Shown one piece after another: positions 5,929 to 12,746 of a DNA stretch of 13,577 nt; the stretch's first letter is position 1, and every line of letters begins with the position of its first letter. A program made the position numbers and the translations under genes. The stretch spans positions 1 to 13,577 of the forward strand of contig VGWZ01000029.1 in assembly GCA_016873595.1 (NCBI GenBank). The letters are read 5' to 3'. The notes beneath the pieces were generated by a model that ran no database searches, had not been told where the DNA came from, and saw nothing but the letters and a program-made list of their open reading frames with translations. Origin of the DNA: Nitrospira sp. GTDB lineage: Bacteria > Nitrospirota > Thermodesulfovibrionia > Thermodesulfovibrionales > SM23-35.

Positions 5929-6264
5929 ATGCCGTATTTGGAGTTTGAAGGAAAACAATATGAGGTTGATGAGGAAGGTTATCTTCAGGACTGGGAGACC
6001 TGGCAGGAAGGAATGGCACCAGTAATGGCAACACAAGATGGTATTACACTTGGTGGGGAACACTGGGATATAATCAAGTTCCTCAGGGAGTATTTTATTA
6101 AGTTTCAGATTGCACCTCCGATAAAAGTCCTCGTTAAGGAGATTGCCAAGGCTATGGGGCCCGAGAAGGGCAATACCAAATACCTCTACGAGCTTTATCC
6201 AGGAGGGCCTGCAAAGCAGGCATGTAGATATGCAGGGCTTCCGAAGCCAACGGGCTGTGTATAA
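5929..6264 (+). CDS. dsrC: DsrC sulfur carrier protein
   Basis: DsrC is the small cytoplasmic substrate carrier that takes the sulfur from DsrAB as a trisulfide between two C-terminal cysteines, which the DsrK subunit of DsrMKJOP is thought to reduce. The 111-aa product shows the complete flexible arm, with C99 (in KQACRYAGLPKPTGC) and the penultimate C110 separated by ten residues. Both are needed for the Dsr function and distinguish true DsrC from TusE-like relatives. The N-terminal EFEGKQYEVDEEGYL and DWETWQEGMA are typical. An AAAAAGGAGG box precedes the ATG. It stands alone, with an apparent own promoter and more than 200 nt free on each side. Confidence 0.97.
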   Translation: MPYLEFEGKQYEVDEEGYLQDWETWQEGMAPVMATQDGITLGGEHWDIIKFLREYFIKFQIAPPIKVLVKEIAKAMGPEKGNTKYLYELYPGGPAKQACRYAGLPKPTGCV

Positions 6265-6276
6265 AAAAATTTTAAC

Positions 6277-6305
6277 TTGACAAAGTTAATTAAATTATTT
6301 TTAAT
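6277..6305 (+). promoter_or_regulatory. Candidate promoter TTGACA-17-TTTAAT after dsrC
   Basis: TTGACA (6277-6282) and TTTAAT (6300-6305) are 17 nt apart, a close fit to the sigma-70 consensus and oriented toward dsrMKJOP. The predicted start point would fall at the left end of the repeat element that begins at 6310. The AT-rich surroundings make chance matches possible. The same stretch also contains a weak 7-bp stem, TTAACTT/AAGTTAA (6272-6289). Confidence 0.35.
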
Positions 6306-6309
6306 GGTT

Positions 6310-6515
6310 GAGGCTCTTGCAAAAGTATGAAAATAATCAATTTTGTCATTCTGAGCAAAGCGAAGAATCTCATGTAATCAATGAGTTACGAGACCCTTCA
6401 CGGAGCCTGCCCTGAGCGAGATTCTTCAGTCGTCCCGACCATAGTCGGGACTCCTTCAGAATGACAAAAAGCGAAGGGTTCAGGGTGACAGAAAGAAGAC
6501 TTTTGCAAGAGGCTC
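6310..6515. mobile_element. 206-bp MITE-like element with terminal inverted repeats
   Basis: The left end GAGGCTCTTGCAAAAGT (6310-6326) and right end ACTTTTGCAAGAGGCTC (6499-6515) are inverted repeats with one mismatch in 17. They are flanked by a direct GGTT (6306-6309 and 6516-6519), a possible target duplication. The interior has nested palindromes, such as TTTTGTCATTCTGA against TTCAGAATGACAAAA and GTCCCGAC against GTCGGGAC. No coding frame is present. It occupies most of the 361-nt gap between dsrC and the RsbRD-like gene, so it would be part of the leader of the dsrMKJOP operon if the promoter at 6277 is used. Confidence 0.7.
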
Positions 6516-6544
6516 GGTTGCTAATATAAAGTCCTGAGTGAGTA

Positions 6545-6578
6545 TTTTTTTATTGACAGCGATTTTGATGGATATGTA
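6545..6578 (+). promoter_or_regulatory. Possible second promoter before the dsrMKJOP operon
   Basis: A T7 tract (6545-6551) runs into TTGACA (6553-6558), with TATGTA at 6573-6578. The T-tract plus TTGAC part resembles the dsrA and dsrC blocks, but the -10 match and spacing are poor. It lies between the MITE-like element and the gene start at 6626. Confidence 0.25.
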
Positions 6579-6625
6579 GCAAGGAAATATGTTCAATTCA
6601 AAAATCTATAAAGTATAGGCTGGAT

Positions 6626-7180
6626 ATGAGTTTAGAAGAACTCTTATTAGAAAAGAAACCCATCATTGTGAAAAGGTGGTTTCATCTAATACTGAAAACG
6701 TATCCTGCTGATACTGTAGGGTTTTTGAAAAAGCAAAAAAACCAGTTCTCTAACCCGGTAGGGCATACCATTTCTCATGGAATCGAAGAGCTCTTTGAGG
6801 AGTTACTCCAGGGAATGAATCCTGTCAAGATATCTCCTATTCTTGACACCATTATCAGAATCAGAGCAGTTCAGGATTTTTCTCCATCCCAGGCTATTGC
6901 CTTTATCTTCCTTCTCAAGAAAGTGATTAGAGAGGAACTCCAGAGAGAGGGCTCTGAAAACCGGATCTCTGAAGATTTATCGAGACTTGAGTCGAGGATA
7001 GATGAAATGGCTCTTCTTTCCTTCGATATATTTATGAAGTGTCGGGAAAAGATTTACGAACTCAAGACAAATGAAATGAAAAATATGACCTACGGGCTGT
7101 TAAAAAGAGCGAATTTGATATATGAGATCCAGGAGGAAGAACCGGATCTCAAAAGCAGTAACATTATAAATTCAAAATAA
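6626..7180 (+). CDS. Stand-alone RsbRD N-terminal domain protein
   Basis: This 184-aa protein matches the RsbT co-antagonist RsbRD N-terminal domain family. It shows RW (17-18), TYPADT (25-30), the NPVGHTIS-HGIEELFEELL block (43-61) and the SPSQAIAFIFLLKKVIREEL helix. The domain is globin-like and predicted all-helical. In stressosome proteins it precedes a STAS domain, which is absent here; the C-terminus is a charged helix (KNMTYGLLKRANLIYEIQEEE). Proteins of this kind are known directly upstream of dsrM in several sulfate reducers. The 15-nt gap to dsrM indicates co-transcription. A sensing or assembly role for the DsrMKJOP complex is plausible but unproven. The start has only a weak ribosome-binding site. 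Confidence 0.85.
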   Translation: MSLEELLLEKKPIIVKRWFHLILKTYPADTVGFLKKQKNQFSNPVGHTISHGIEELFEELLQGMNPVKISPILDTIIRIRAVQDFSPSQAIAFIFLLKKVIREELQREGSENRISEDLSRLESRIDEMALLSFDIFMKCREKIYELKTNEMKNMTYGLLKRANLIYEIQEEEPDLKSSNIINSK

Positions 7181-7195
7181 AAAAGGGGTAACAAA

Positions 7196-8191
7196 ATGGG
7201 ACTCTTATTATCCTTCTTCGTAGTTATAGTACTTGTTTTGCTTGCATTCGGAGGAGTAGAGGCGGCAAACTTGCAGTATCTCTTCGGAATTATTATCCCC
7301 TATGCGGCCTTTGTCACGTTTATTGTTGGGATTTTTTATCGCGTCGTAAAATGGGGTCGTTCGCCTGTCCCATTCCGAATACCTACAACCGCTGGACAAG
7401 AGAAATCTCTTCCATGGATCAAGCAGAATAAAATTGATAATCCCTCAAGCGCTCTTGGCGTTATAGTAAGGATGGCATTCGAAGTGCTTCTTTTCCGTTC
7501 CTTGTTCAGAAATACGAAAACGGAGTTGAGAGAAGGACCAAGTCTTGCTTATGGCTCGGCTAAGTGGCTATGGTTAGCGGGGTTGGCCTTTCATTGGACT
7601 TTTTTTATAATTGTTTTGAGGCATCTCAGGTTATTCACTGAGCCAATACTCTTCTTTGTTCCACTTATCGAGTCTTTAGATGCTTTTTTCCAGATGGGAG
7701 TACCTTTGCTCTATATCACAGATGTAGTCTTTTTAATGGCGGTAACCTACTTATTCTTTAGAAGAGTATTAATCCCTCAGGTGCGGTACATCTCACTTGC
7801 AGCAGATTATTTTCCTCTCTTTTTAATCCTTGGCATTGGAGTTTCAGGCGTCCTTATGCGGTATTTTTTCAAGGTGGATGTTGTGGGAGCGAAAGAGTTG
7901 ACCATGGGACTGGTCACCTTTAATCCTGTAGTTCCTGAGGGAATCGGGGTTATTTTTTATATTCATCTGTTTCTTGTAAGTACCCTGCTTATCTACTTTC
8001 CTTTCAGTAAGCTGATGCATATGGCAGGAGTCTTTCTCAGTCCTACAAGAAATCTGGCGAATAACAACCGAGAGCGCATGCACATAAATCCCTGGAATTA
8101 TCCGGTCAAAGTTCATACATATGAGGAATACGAAGAGGAATTCAGACATTTTATGAAAGATGCTGGAATACCAGTAGAGAAGGAGGAGTGA
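7196..8191 (+). CDS. dsrM: DsrM, membrane cytochrome b subunit of DsrMKJOP
   Basis: DsrM is the NarI-like diheme cytochrome b that exchanges electrons between the menaquinone pool and DsrK. The 331-aa protein has about six hydrophobic segments (approximately 1-22, 27-50, 125-145, 168-188, 205-225, 252-272). Candidate axial heme histidines lie on membrane helices: H133 and H143 (AFHWTFFIIVLRHLR) and H257 and H275 (IHLF and KLMHMAG). The C-terminal NPWNYPVKVHTYEEYEEEF is characteristic of the family. An AAAGGGG box precedes the ATG. dsrK begins 3 nt after the stop. Confidence 0.96.
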   Translation: MGLLLSFFVVIVLVLLAFGGVEAANLQYLFGIIIPYAAFVTFIVGIFYRVVKWGRSPVPFRIPTTAGQEKSLPWIKQNKIDNPSSALGVIVRMAFEVLLFRSLFRNTKTELREGPSLAYGSAKWLWLAGLAFHWTFFIIVLRHLRLFTEPILFFVPLIESLDAFFQMGVPLLYITDVVFLMAVTYLFFRRVLIPQVRYISLAADYFPLFLILGIGVSGVLMRYFFKVDVVGAKELTMGLVTFNPVVPEGIGVIFYIHLFLVSTLLIYFPFSKLMHMAGVFLSPTRNLANNNRERMHINPWNYPVKVHTYEEYEEEFRHFMKDAGIPVEKEE

Positions 8192-8194
8192 AAA

Positions 8195-9832
8195 ATGGCA
8201 GTTCAACCAAAGGTTCCAAAAGGAATTTCTTATCCAGATGAACTATCAAAAGTAGATTATAAACCTCCAGAAAAGGCCTGGATGGATACGCCGGTTGTAC
8301 TTAAACCTAACATGTTCTGCTGGGGTAATAAGGAAAAAAGTCTTAAGGCTGTTGACTTTCCGAATGCGAGGGCATGGTCGGTAGCCGATGAAGACTGGAA
8401 ACTGCCTGAAAACTGGAAAGAGATATTCTTAGAAGGGATAAGGGAGCGGCTTGATAAATACCGTACTTTTCGTCTCTTTATGGATATTTGTGTCAGATGC
8501 GGGGCATGTGCTGACAAGTGTCATTTCTTTATCGGAGGAGGAGACCCAAAGAACATGCCTGTTCTTAGGGCAGAACTTCTTAGATCGGTTTATAGGAAAT
8601 ACTTTACAGGTTCAGGAAAAGCTTTAGGGAAGCTCGCAGGTGCAAGAGAACTTAATATCGGAGTGCTTAAAGAGCTATGGTATTATGCCTACCAGTGCAC
8701 TGAGTGCCGTCGCTGTTCGCTCTTCTGCCCTTATGGTATTGATACTGCTGAAGTTACCATAATAGCGAGAGAACTCCTCAATTTGTTGGGATTAAACATA
8801 GAGTGGATTGCCGGACCTGTTGCGAATTGTTGGAGAACGGGAAATCATATGGGTCTCCTTCCCCATACACTCAGAGATACAGTCGAAATGTTTAAGGCAG
8901 ATTTAGAGACTATAACAGGCGTTAAAGTGGATTATTCTTTTAACAGAAAGGGAGCCGAGATCCTCTTTGTGAATCCTTCTGGTGAATACTTCGATCCGAA
9001 CGGAAATATTACTTTCATGGGATACATGCTGTTATTCCACGAGCTCGGACTTGACGTCACATTAAGCACTTATTGTTCCGAGGGAGGAAACTTCGGATTT
9101 TTTACCTCTAATGAGATGGCAAAAAGGCTCCATTCAAAGGTATATGCAGAGGCAAAGAGGTTGAAGGTAAAATGGATCCTTGGTGGTGAATGTGGACACA
9201 TGTGGAGGGTATGGCATCAGTACCATAATACATGGTTTGGACCTGTAGACTTTCTTGAAGAGCCTGTCTCTCCAATAACAGGTACGAAATTCGAGAATGC
9301 AAAATCAAACAAGGTAGTCCATATCTGTGAATTTACCTCTGATTTAATAAAACACGGGAAGATTAAACTGGATCCAAGTAGAAACGACAACTATATAGTA
9401 ACCCTCCATGACTCCTGTAATGTTTCAAGAGGAATGGGATTCTTTGAGGAGCCAAGGTATATCATCAAGAATGTGTGCAATAATTTCTATGAGATGCCAC
9501 CAAATACCATCAGAGAGAATACATTCTGCTGCGGGTCTGGTTCTGGAGTGAATGCATCAGAAAATATGGAGCTCAGGTTAAGGGGAGCTCTCCCAAGGGC
9601 AAATGCATTGAAATATGTTCGTGAGAAGTTCGGGGTGAACACACTTGCCAATATCTGCCAGATCGACAGGGCTGCACTTCAAACCCTTGCGGATTATTGG
9701 GTTCCTGGTGTTGCCATCCGGGGTGTTCACGAGTTAGTTGGAAATGCCTTGATAATGAGGGGGGAGAAGGAGAGAACAACTGATTTACGTGGAGAACCAC
9801 TTCTGGGAAAGGAGGGCGGTGAAAATGTATAA
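8195..9832 (+). CDS. dsrK: DsrK, HdrD-like catalytic Fe-S subunit of DsrMKJOP
   Basis: DsrK is the cytoplasmic subunit related to the heterodisulfide reductase subunit HdrD, thought to reduce the DsrC trisulfide at a non-cubane [4Fe-4S] site. Two cubane motifs are visible: C99-x2-C102-x2-C105-x3-C109 and C168-x2-C171-x2-C174-x3-C178-P. The CCG-type cysteines follow at C294 (YCSEGG), C333 (GGECGH), C408 (HDSCN), C445-C446-G (FCCGSGSG) and C488 (NICQID). The length of 545 aa is normal. Its ribosome-binding site (GGAGG) lies within the end of dsrM, and its last codons overlap the dsrJ start by 8 nt, so translation of the set is coupled. Confidence 0.97.
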   Translation: MAVQPKVPKGISYPDELSKVDYKPPEKAWMDTPVVLKPNMFCWGNKEKSLKAVDFPNARAWSVADEDWKLPENWKEIFLEGIRERLDKYRTFRLFMDICVRCGACADKCHFFIGGGDPKNMPVLRAELLRSVYRKYFTGSGKALGKLAGARELNIGVLKELWYYAYQCTECRRCSLFCPYGIDTAEVTIIARELLNLLGLNIEWIAGPVANCWRTGNHMGLLPHTLRDTVEMFKADLETITGVKVDYSFNRKGAEILFVNPSGEYFDPNGNITFMGYMLLFHELGLDVTLSTYCSEGGNFGFFTSNEMAKRLHSKVYAEAKRLKVKWILGGECGHMWRVWHQYHNTWFGPVDFLEEPVSPITGTKFENAKSNKVVHICEFTSDLIKHGKIKLDPSRNDNYIVTLHDSCNVSRGMGFFEEPRYIIKNVCNNFYEMPPNTIRENTFCCGSGSGVNASENMELRLRGALPRANALKYVREKFGVNTLANICQIDRAALQTLADYWVPGVAIRGVHELVGNALIMRGEKERTTDLRGEPLLGKEGGENV

Positions 9833-10223
9833 CGGGATAAAAATTATCATCGGACTCTTAATCTTCGCGGCTTTAGTGACATTTCCATTTTATAGCAAAA
9901 TGGGTAAGGCCACTGCTAAACCAGACCCAAAGGTTGATACCCCAGAAATCCAGAAACTGGCGGAAAAAAAGTGTGTAGAGCCAAAGGAATTTATGAAGAC
10001 TGAGCATATGAAAATGTTGAATGATTGGAGAGATACAGTTGTCCGTGAGGGTAACTTGATTTATGTATCTTCAGATGGAAAGAAATATACTATAAGTCTT
10101 CAAAATACGTGTATGAACTGTCATTCGAACAAGAAAAAGTTTTGTGACGAATGCCATAATTATTCGGCTGTAATACCTTACTGCTGGGATTGCCACATTG
10201 AGCCAAAGGAGAATAAAACATGA
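9825..10223 (+). CDS. dsrJ: DsrJ, periplasmic triheme cytochrome c of DsrMKJOP
   Basis: This is a small membrane-anchored triheme c-type cytochrome. An N-terminal hydrophobic helix (residues 4-23) is followed by a periplasmic domain with three heme motifs: CMNCH (96-100), CDECH (107-111) and CWDCH (120-124). C50, in KKCVEPKEFMKTEHMKML, matches the place where the family has a Cys distal heme ligand; H61 is nearby. I chose the ATG at 9825 because GGAGG (9811-9815) lies 9 nt upstream. A GTG at 9789 in the same frame would put a polar stretch before the membrane anchor. The gene ends in an ATGA overlap with dsrO. The length of 132 aa fits the family. Confidence 0.95.
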   Translation: MYNGIKIIIGLLIFAALVTFPFYSKMGKATAKPDPKVDTPEIQKLAEKKCVEPKEFMKTEHMKMLNDWRDTVVREGNLIYVSSDGKKYTISLQNTCMNCHSNKKKFCDECHNYSAVIPYCWDCHIEPKENKT

Positions 10224-11017
10224 GTATCAATAGAAGACAATTCTTAAAGATAGCAGGTATCTCTACTATAGTGGGACTCGGGGGTACGACGGCTGTTGAT
10301 TTGTTACAGAGAAACTGGCTGGAGGCTGCGCAGTATTCGCCGAACCCGAAAGCTCTCACAGCGAAGAGATGGGCGATGGTTGTGGATGTCAGTAAGCTTA
10401 AAACAGAGGATGATTATAAAAAGATTATGGACGCATGCCACCGTGAGCATAATGTTCCTGATCTTGGCAATCCAAAGGATGAGATTAAATGGATATGGAA
10501 AGAGACATATGAACACGCATTTCCAGGCCAGGAACATGAATATCTGGCAGAGGGTATAAAACACAAGCCATTTTTAGTTCTCTGTAACCACTGTGATAAC
10601 CCCTCTTGTGTGAGAGTATGTCCTACAAAGGCTACCTTCAAGAGAAAAGACGGGATTGTTATGATGGACATGCATCGCTGTATTGGATGCAGGTTCTGTA
10701 TGGCTGCTTGTCCTTTCGGAGCGAGAAGCTTTAATTGGAAAGACCCGCGTCCCTTTATCAAGGAGGAGAATAAGGAATTTCCTGCAAGGATGAGGGGAGT
10801 TGTGGAAAAATGTACTTTCTGCTATGAGAGGCTTGCTAAAGGGCTTAAGCCGGCATGTGTGGAGGCGTCGAATGGCGCATTGGTTTTCGGTGACTTGAAA
10901 GATCCTGAGTCAGAAGCGAGAAAAATCCTCCGATTAAACTATACGATTCGACGCAAATCTGAACTCGGGACTCAACCCAGTGTGTATTACATAATAGGAG
11001 GTAATGACCATGCTTGA
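10220..11017 (+). CDS. dsrO: DsrO, periplasmic Tat-exported Fe-S protein of DsrMKJOP
   Basis: DsrO is a ferredoxin-like electron carrier between DsrJ and the membrane subunit DsrP. The twin-arginine signal RRQFLK (residues 5-10) and hydrophobic stretch 11-25 show Tat export. The cluster motifs are C122-x2-C125-x4-C130-x3-C134-P and C154-x2-C157-x2-C160-x3-C164-P. A third set is C198-x2-C201 and C213, with Ser217 where related NrfC/PsrB proteins usually have the fourth Cys. C73 in DACHREHNVP is the remnant of the first motif of those relatives. DPRPFI and NYTIRRKSELGTQP are typical of DsrO. Starts in ATGA overlap with dsrJ and overlaps dsrP at its end. Confidence 0.96.
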   Translation: MSINRRQFLKIAGISTIVGLGGTTAVDLLQRNWLEAAQYSPNPKALTAKRWAMVVDVSKLKTEDDYKKIMDACHREHNVPDLGNPKDEIKWIWKETYEHAFPGQEHEYLAEGIKHKPFLVLCNHCDNPSCVRVCPTKATFKRKDGIVMMDMHRCIGCRFCMAACPFGARSFNWKDPRPFIKEENKEFPARMRGVVEKCTFCYERLAKGLKPACVEASNGALVFGDLKDPESEARKILRLNYTIRRKSELGTQPSVYYIIGGNDHA

Positions 11018-12197
11018 AACTGCGCTAAAAGGAAGTCGAAAATACTGGGGATTGGTATTCTTTTTGTTATCCATTATCGGGGTGGGCTTCATTTTCTACC
11101 TCCAGCAATTTTTCTATGGCTTAGGAATAACTGGTATGAGCAGGGATGTCTCGTGGGGTTTGTATATCGGGCAGTTCACCTTTCTTGTTGGAGTAGCAGC
11201 AGCGGCAGTCATGGTTGTCTTGCCATACTACCTCCATAACTATAAAAAATATGGCAGAATTTCTGTCTTAGCAGAATTTTTAGCTATTCCTTCCGTGATA
11301 ATGTGTATGTTGTTCATTTTTGTTGATATGGGTCAGCCACTCAGGGTTCTCAATGTATTATTACATCCAACTCCAAGCTCGGTTATGTTTTTTGATATGC
11401 TTGTCTTGAGCGGTTACCTCTTCTGGAATATCCTGGTTGGTTGGACGATCCTTGGAGCTGAACGGAAAGGTATACCACCCCCTTCATGGATAAAACCTAT
11501 TATCTATATCGCAATCGCTTGGGCACCCTCCATCCATATCGTAACGGCCTTTCTTTACGCTGGACTTCCAGGAAGGCATTTCTGGCTGACCGCAATCCTG
11601 GCTGCGAAATTCTTAGCATCAGCCTTTGCTTCCGGACCAGCTCTCATCATTATCCTGTGCCTGATTGTAAGAAAGTTCACCAAATTCGATCCTGGTAAAG
11701 AGGCAATCCAAACCCTTGGAAAGACCATTACTTATACGATGATCATAAATGTAATGTTCCTTGGATTTGAAGTATTTACCTCTTTCTACAGCACCATACC
11801 GGGGCATATGCATCCTTTCGATTACCTATATGTTGGGTTAGATGGTTATACTAAGCTCGTTCCCATGATGTGGCTATCGAGCATACTCGCAGTAATTGCT
11901 CTTGTTCTTCTGTTAAATCCTAACTGGCGTAAGAACGAGAGGACGCTTGCAGTCGCTTCTGTTGCGGTATTCTTTTCACTGTGGATAGATAAGGGTTTTG
12001 GTTTAATCATAGGAGGATTTGTACCCAATATGTTTGAAAGGGTTTTTGAGTATTGGCCAACGATTCCTGAGGCATTCATTACCCTTGGGGTATGGGCAGT
12101 CGGGTTTTTAATACTCACCATACTTTACAAGATTGCTACAACTGTAAAGGAAGAGGTGGTTTATGATAAATATGGTGAAAAGCAGGTAAAAATTTAG
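11010..12197 (+). CDS. dsrP: DsrP, NrfD-like integral membrane subunit of DsrMKJOP
   Basis: DsrP is the NrfD/PsrC-family quinone-interacting membrane protein that pairs with DsrO. Ten hydrophobic segments can be counted, from YWGLVFFLLSIIGVGFIFYL near the start to FITLGVWAVGFLILTILYKI near the end. There is no cofactor motif, as expected. SRDVSWGLYIGQFTFLVGVA and FVDMGQPLRVLNVLLHP are typical of the family. Of two in-frame starts I prefer the ATG at 11010, which is 8 nt after AGGAGG (10996-11001). The ATG at 11004 is only 2 nt from it and would add two residues. The start overlaps the end of dsrO. Length about 395 aa, as usual. No clear terminator follows. Confidence 0.95.
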   Translation: MLETALKGSRKYWGLVFFLLSIIGVGFIFYLQQFFYGLGITGMSRDVSWGLYIGQFTFLVGVAAAAVMVVLPYYLHNYKKYGRISVLAEFLAIPSVIMCMLFIFVDMGQPLRVLNVLLHPTPSSVMFFDMLVLSGYLFWNILVGWTILGAERKGIPPPSWIKPIIYIAIAWAPSIHIVTAFLYAGLPGRHFWLTAILAAKFLASAFASGPALIIILCLIVRKFTKFDPGKEAIQTLGKTITYTMIINVMFLGFEVFTSFYSTIPGHMHPFDYLYVGLDGYTKLVPMMWLSSILAVIALVLLLNPNWRKNERTLAVASVAVFFSLWIDKGFGLIIGGFVPNMFERVFEYWPTIPEAFITLGVWAVGFLILTILYKIATTVKEEVVYDKYGEKQVKI

Positions 12198-12235
12198 TTT
12201 ATGGAGGGCCTGAGACGTATCTTAAAATATAGATT

Positions 12236-12269
12236 TTTAAATATATTTTTTATATAATTTAAATATATT
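12236..12269 (+). promoter_or_regulatory. AT-rich candidate promoter of the ferredoxin gene
   Basis: A perfect -10 hexamer TATAAT lies at 12253-12258, flanked by two direct copies of TTTAAATATATT (12236-12247 and 12258-12269) spaced 22 nt, about two helical turns. No convincing -35 box is seen. The repeat pair could bind a regulator or simply reflect AT richness. Confidence 0.3.
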
Positions 12270-12304
12270 AAGCTTTTGTATAGTAAAGGAGGTGAGATTT
12301 TAGG

Positions 12305-12490
12305 GTGTGGATTTTAGAATTAGACAATGACAAATGTAACGGTGAAGGGAAATGTGCAGAGATATGTCCTGTGGAGGTTTGGCAGGTAAAAGACGGTAAA
12401 TGCGTTATTGTACAGGCAGACTTATGTGAGGGCTGTGAAAGCTGTGTTACAGAATGTCCAAGCGGGGCAATAACACTCAAAGAGATGTAA
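12305..12490 (+). CDS. Small two-cluster ferredoxin, D. africanus Fd III type
   Basis: This is a 61-aa cytoplasmic ferredoxin and low-potential electron carrier. The first motif is C11-x2-E14-x2-C17-x3-C21-P, with Glu in the position of the second cysteine. The second motif is complete: C41-x2-C44-x2-C47-x3-C51-P. The Desulfovibrio (Desulfocurvibacter) africanus ferredoxin III has the same length and an Asp at this position, and there the site interconverts between [3Fe-4S] and [4Fe-4S]. A similar labile cluster is expected here. The GTG at 12305 follows AAAGGAGGTGA with 12-nt spacing and is just downstream of an in-frame stop, so it is the only standard start. It lies 107 nt after dsrP and has its own terminator. 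It could serve DsrAB or other redox enzymes. Confidence 0.88.
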   Translation: MWILELDNDKCNGEGKCAEICPVEVWQVKDGKCVIVQADLCEGCESCVTECPSGAITLKEM

Positions 12491-12513
12491 GGATTTTGGT
12501 TATAACAAAATTT

Positions 12514-12547
12514 AAAAGGGATGCCTGATTTTCTGGCGTCCCTTTTT
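12514..12547 (+). terminator. Rho-independent terminator after the ferredoxin gene
   Basis: AAAAGGGATGCC (12514-12525) pairs with GGCGTCCCTTTT (12535-12546) through one G-T pair, with a 9-nt loop and a following T5 run. It begins 23 nt after the ferredoxin stop and likely ends the whole dsr-side transcript. Confidence 0.85.
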
Positions 12548-12554
12548 GTGTCCA

Positions 12555-12692
12555 GGGACTCGTCAAAGTTCCTTTTTTCGTCATTCCTGCGGAAGCAGGA
12601 ATCCAGAACCTATTGAAATTACTGGATTCCCACTTTAGTGGGAATGACATAAGAACATCTAAAGTGCAATTTTACGGATTTTGACGTTGCCC
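12555..12692. mobile_element. 138-bp TIR-bounded repeat element
   Basis: The ends are imperfect inverted repeats: GGGACTCGTCAAAGTTCC (12555-12572) and GGATTTTGACGTTGCCC (12676-12692), with the exact core CGTCAAA/TTTGACG. Inside, two hairpins (TCATTCCTGC/GCAGGAATCC and GGATTCCCACT/AGTGGGAATGA) are themselves inverted to each other. No coding frame. Its inner hairpin is shared with 354-380 while the outer ends differ from those of the 206-bp element, so hairpin cores seem to be nested in different TIR shells. Confidence 0.6.
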
Positions 12693-12712
12693 TGTTTTTA
12701 TGTTTCATAACC

Positions 12713-12739
12713 TTGACATAAAATATTGGTTTCTATAAA
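12713..12739 (+). promoter_or_regulatory. Candidate dedA promoter TTGACA-15-TATAAA
   Basis: TTGACA (12713-12718) and TATAAA (12734-12739) are good boxes but only 15 nt apart, the same short spacing seen before dsrA and dsrC. The start point would fall at about 12746, so the ATG at 12747 would give a leaderless or nearly leaderless message. Confidence 0.4.
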
Positions 12740-12746
12740 TTACCCT

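Noticed and set aside
9789..9824. Upstream GTG start for dsrJ adding 12 residues
   Set aside because: The extension is polar, would precede the membrane anchor and lies deeper within dsrK. The ATG at 9825 has a well-placed GGAGG.
10296..10559. Open + frame of 87 codons inside dsrO
   Set aside because: It is out of frame within dsrO, whose Tat signal and cysteine motifs are unambiguous, and its product has no family character.
596..12197. A sulfur-oxidation (reverse Dsr) interpretation
   Set aside because: dsrD is present, and dsrEFH and dsrL are not seen anywhere in the window. The TusA-like gene alone is too weak to support oxidation, although genes outside the window could change this.
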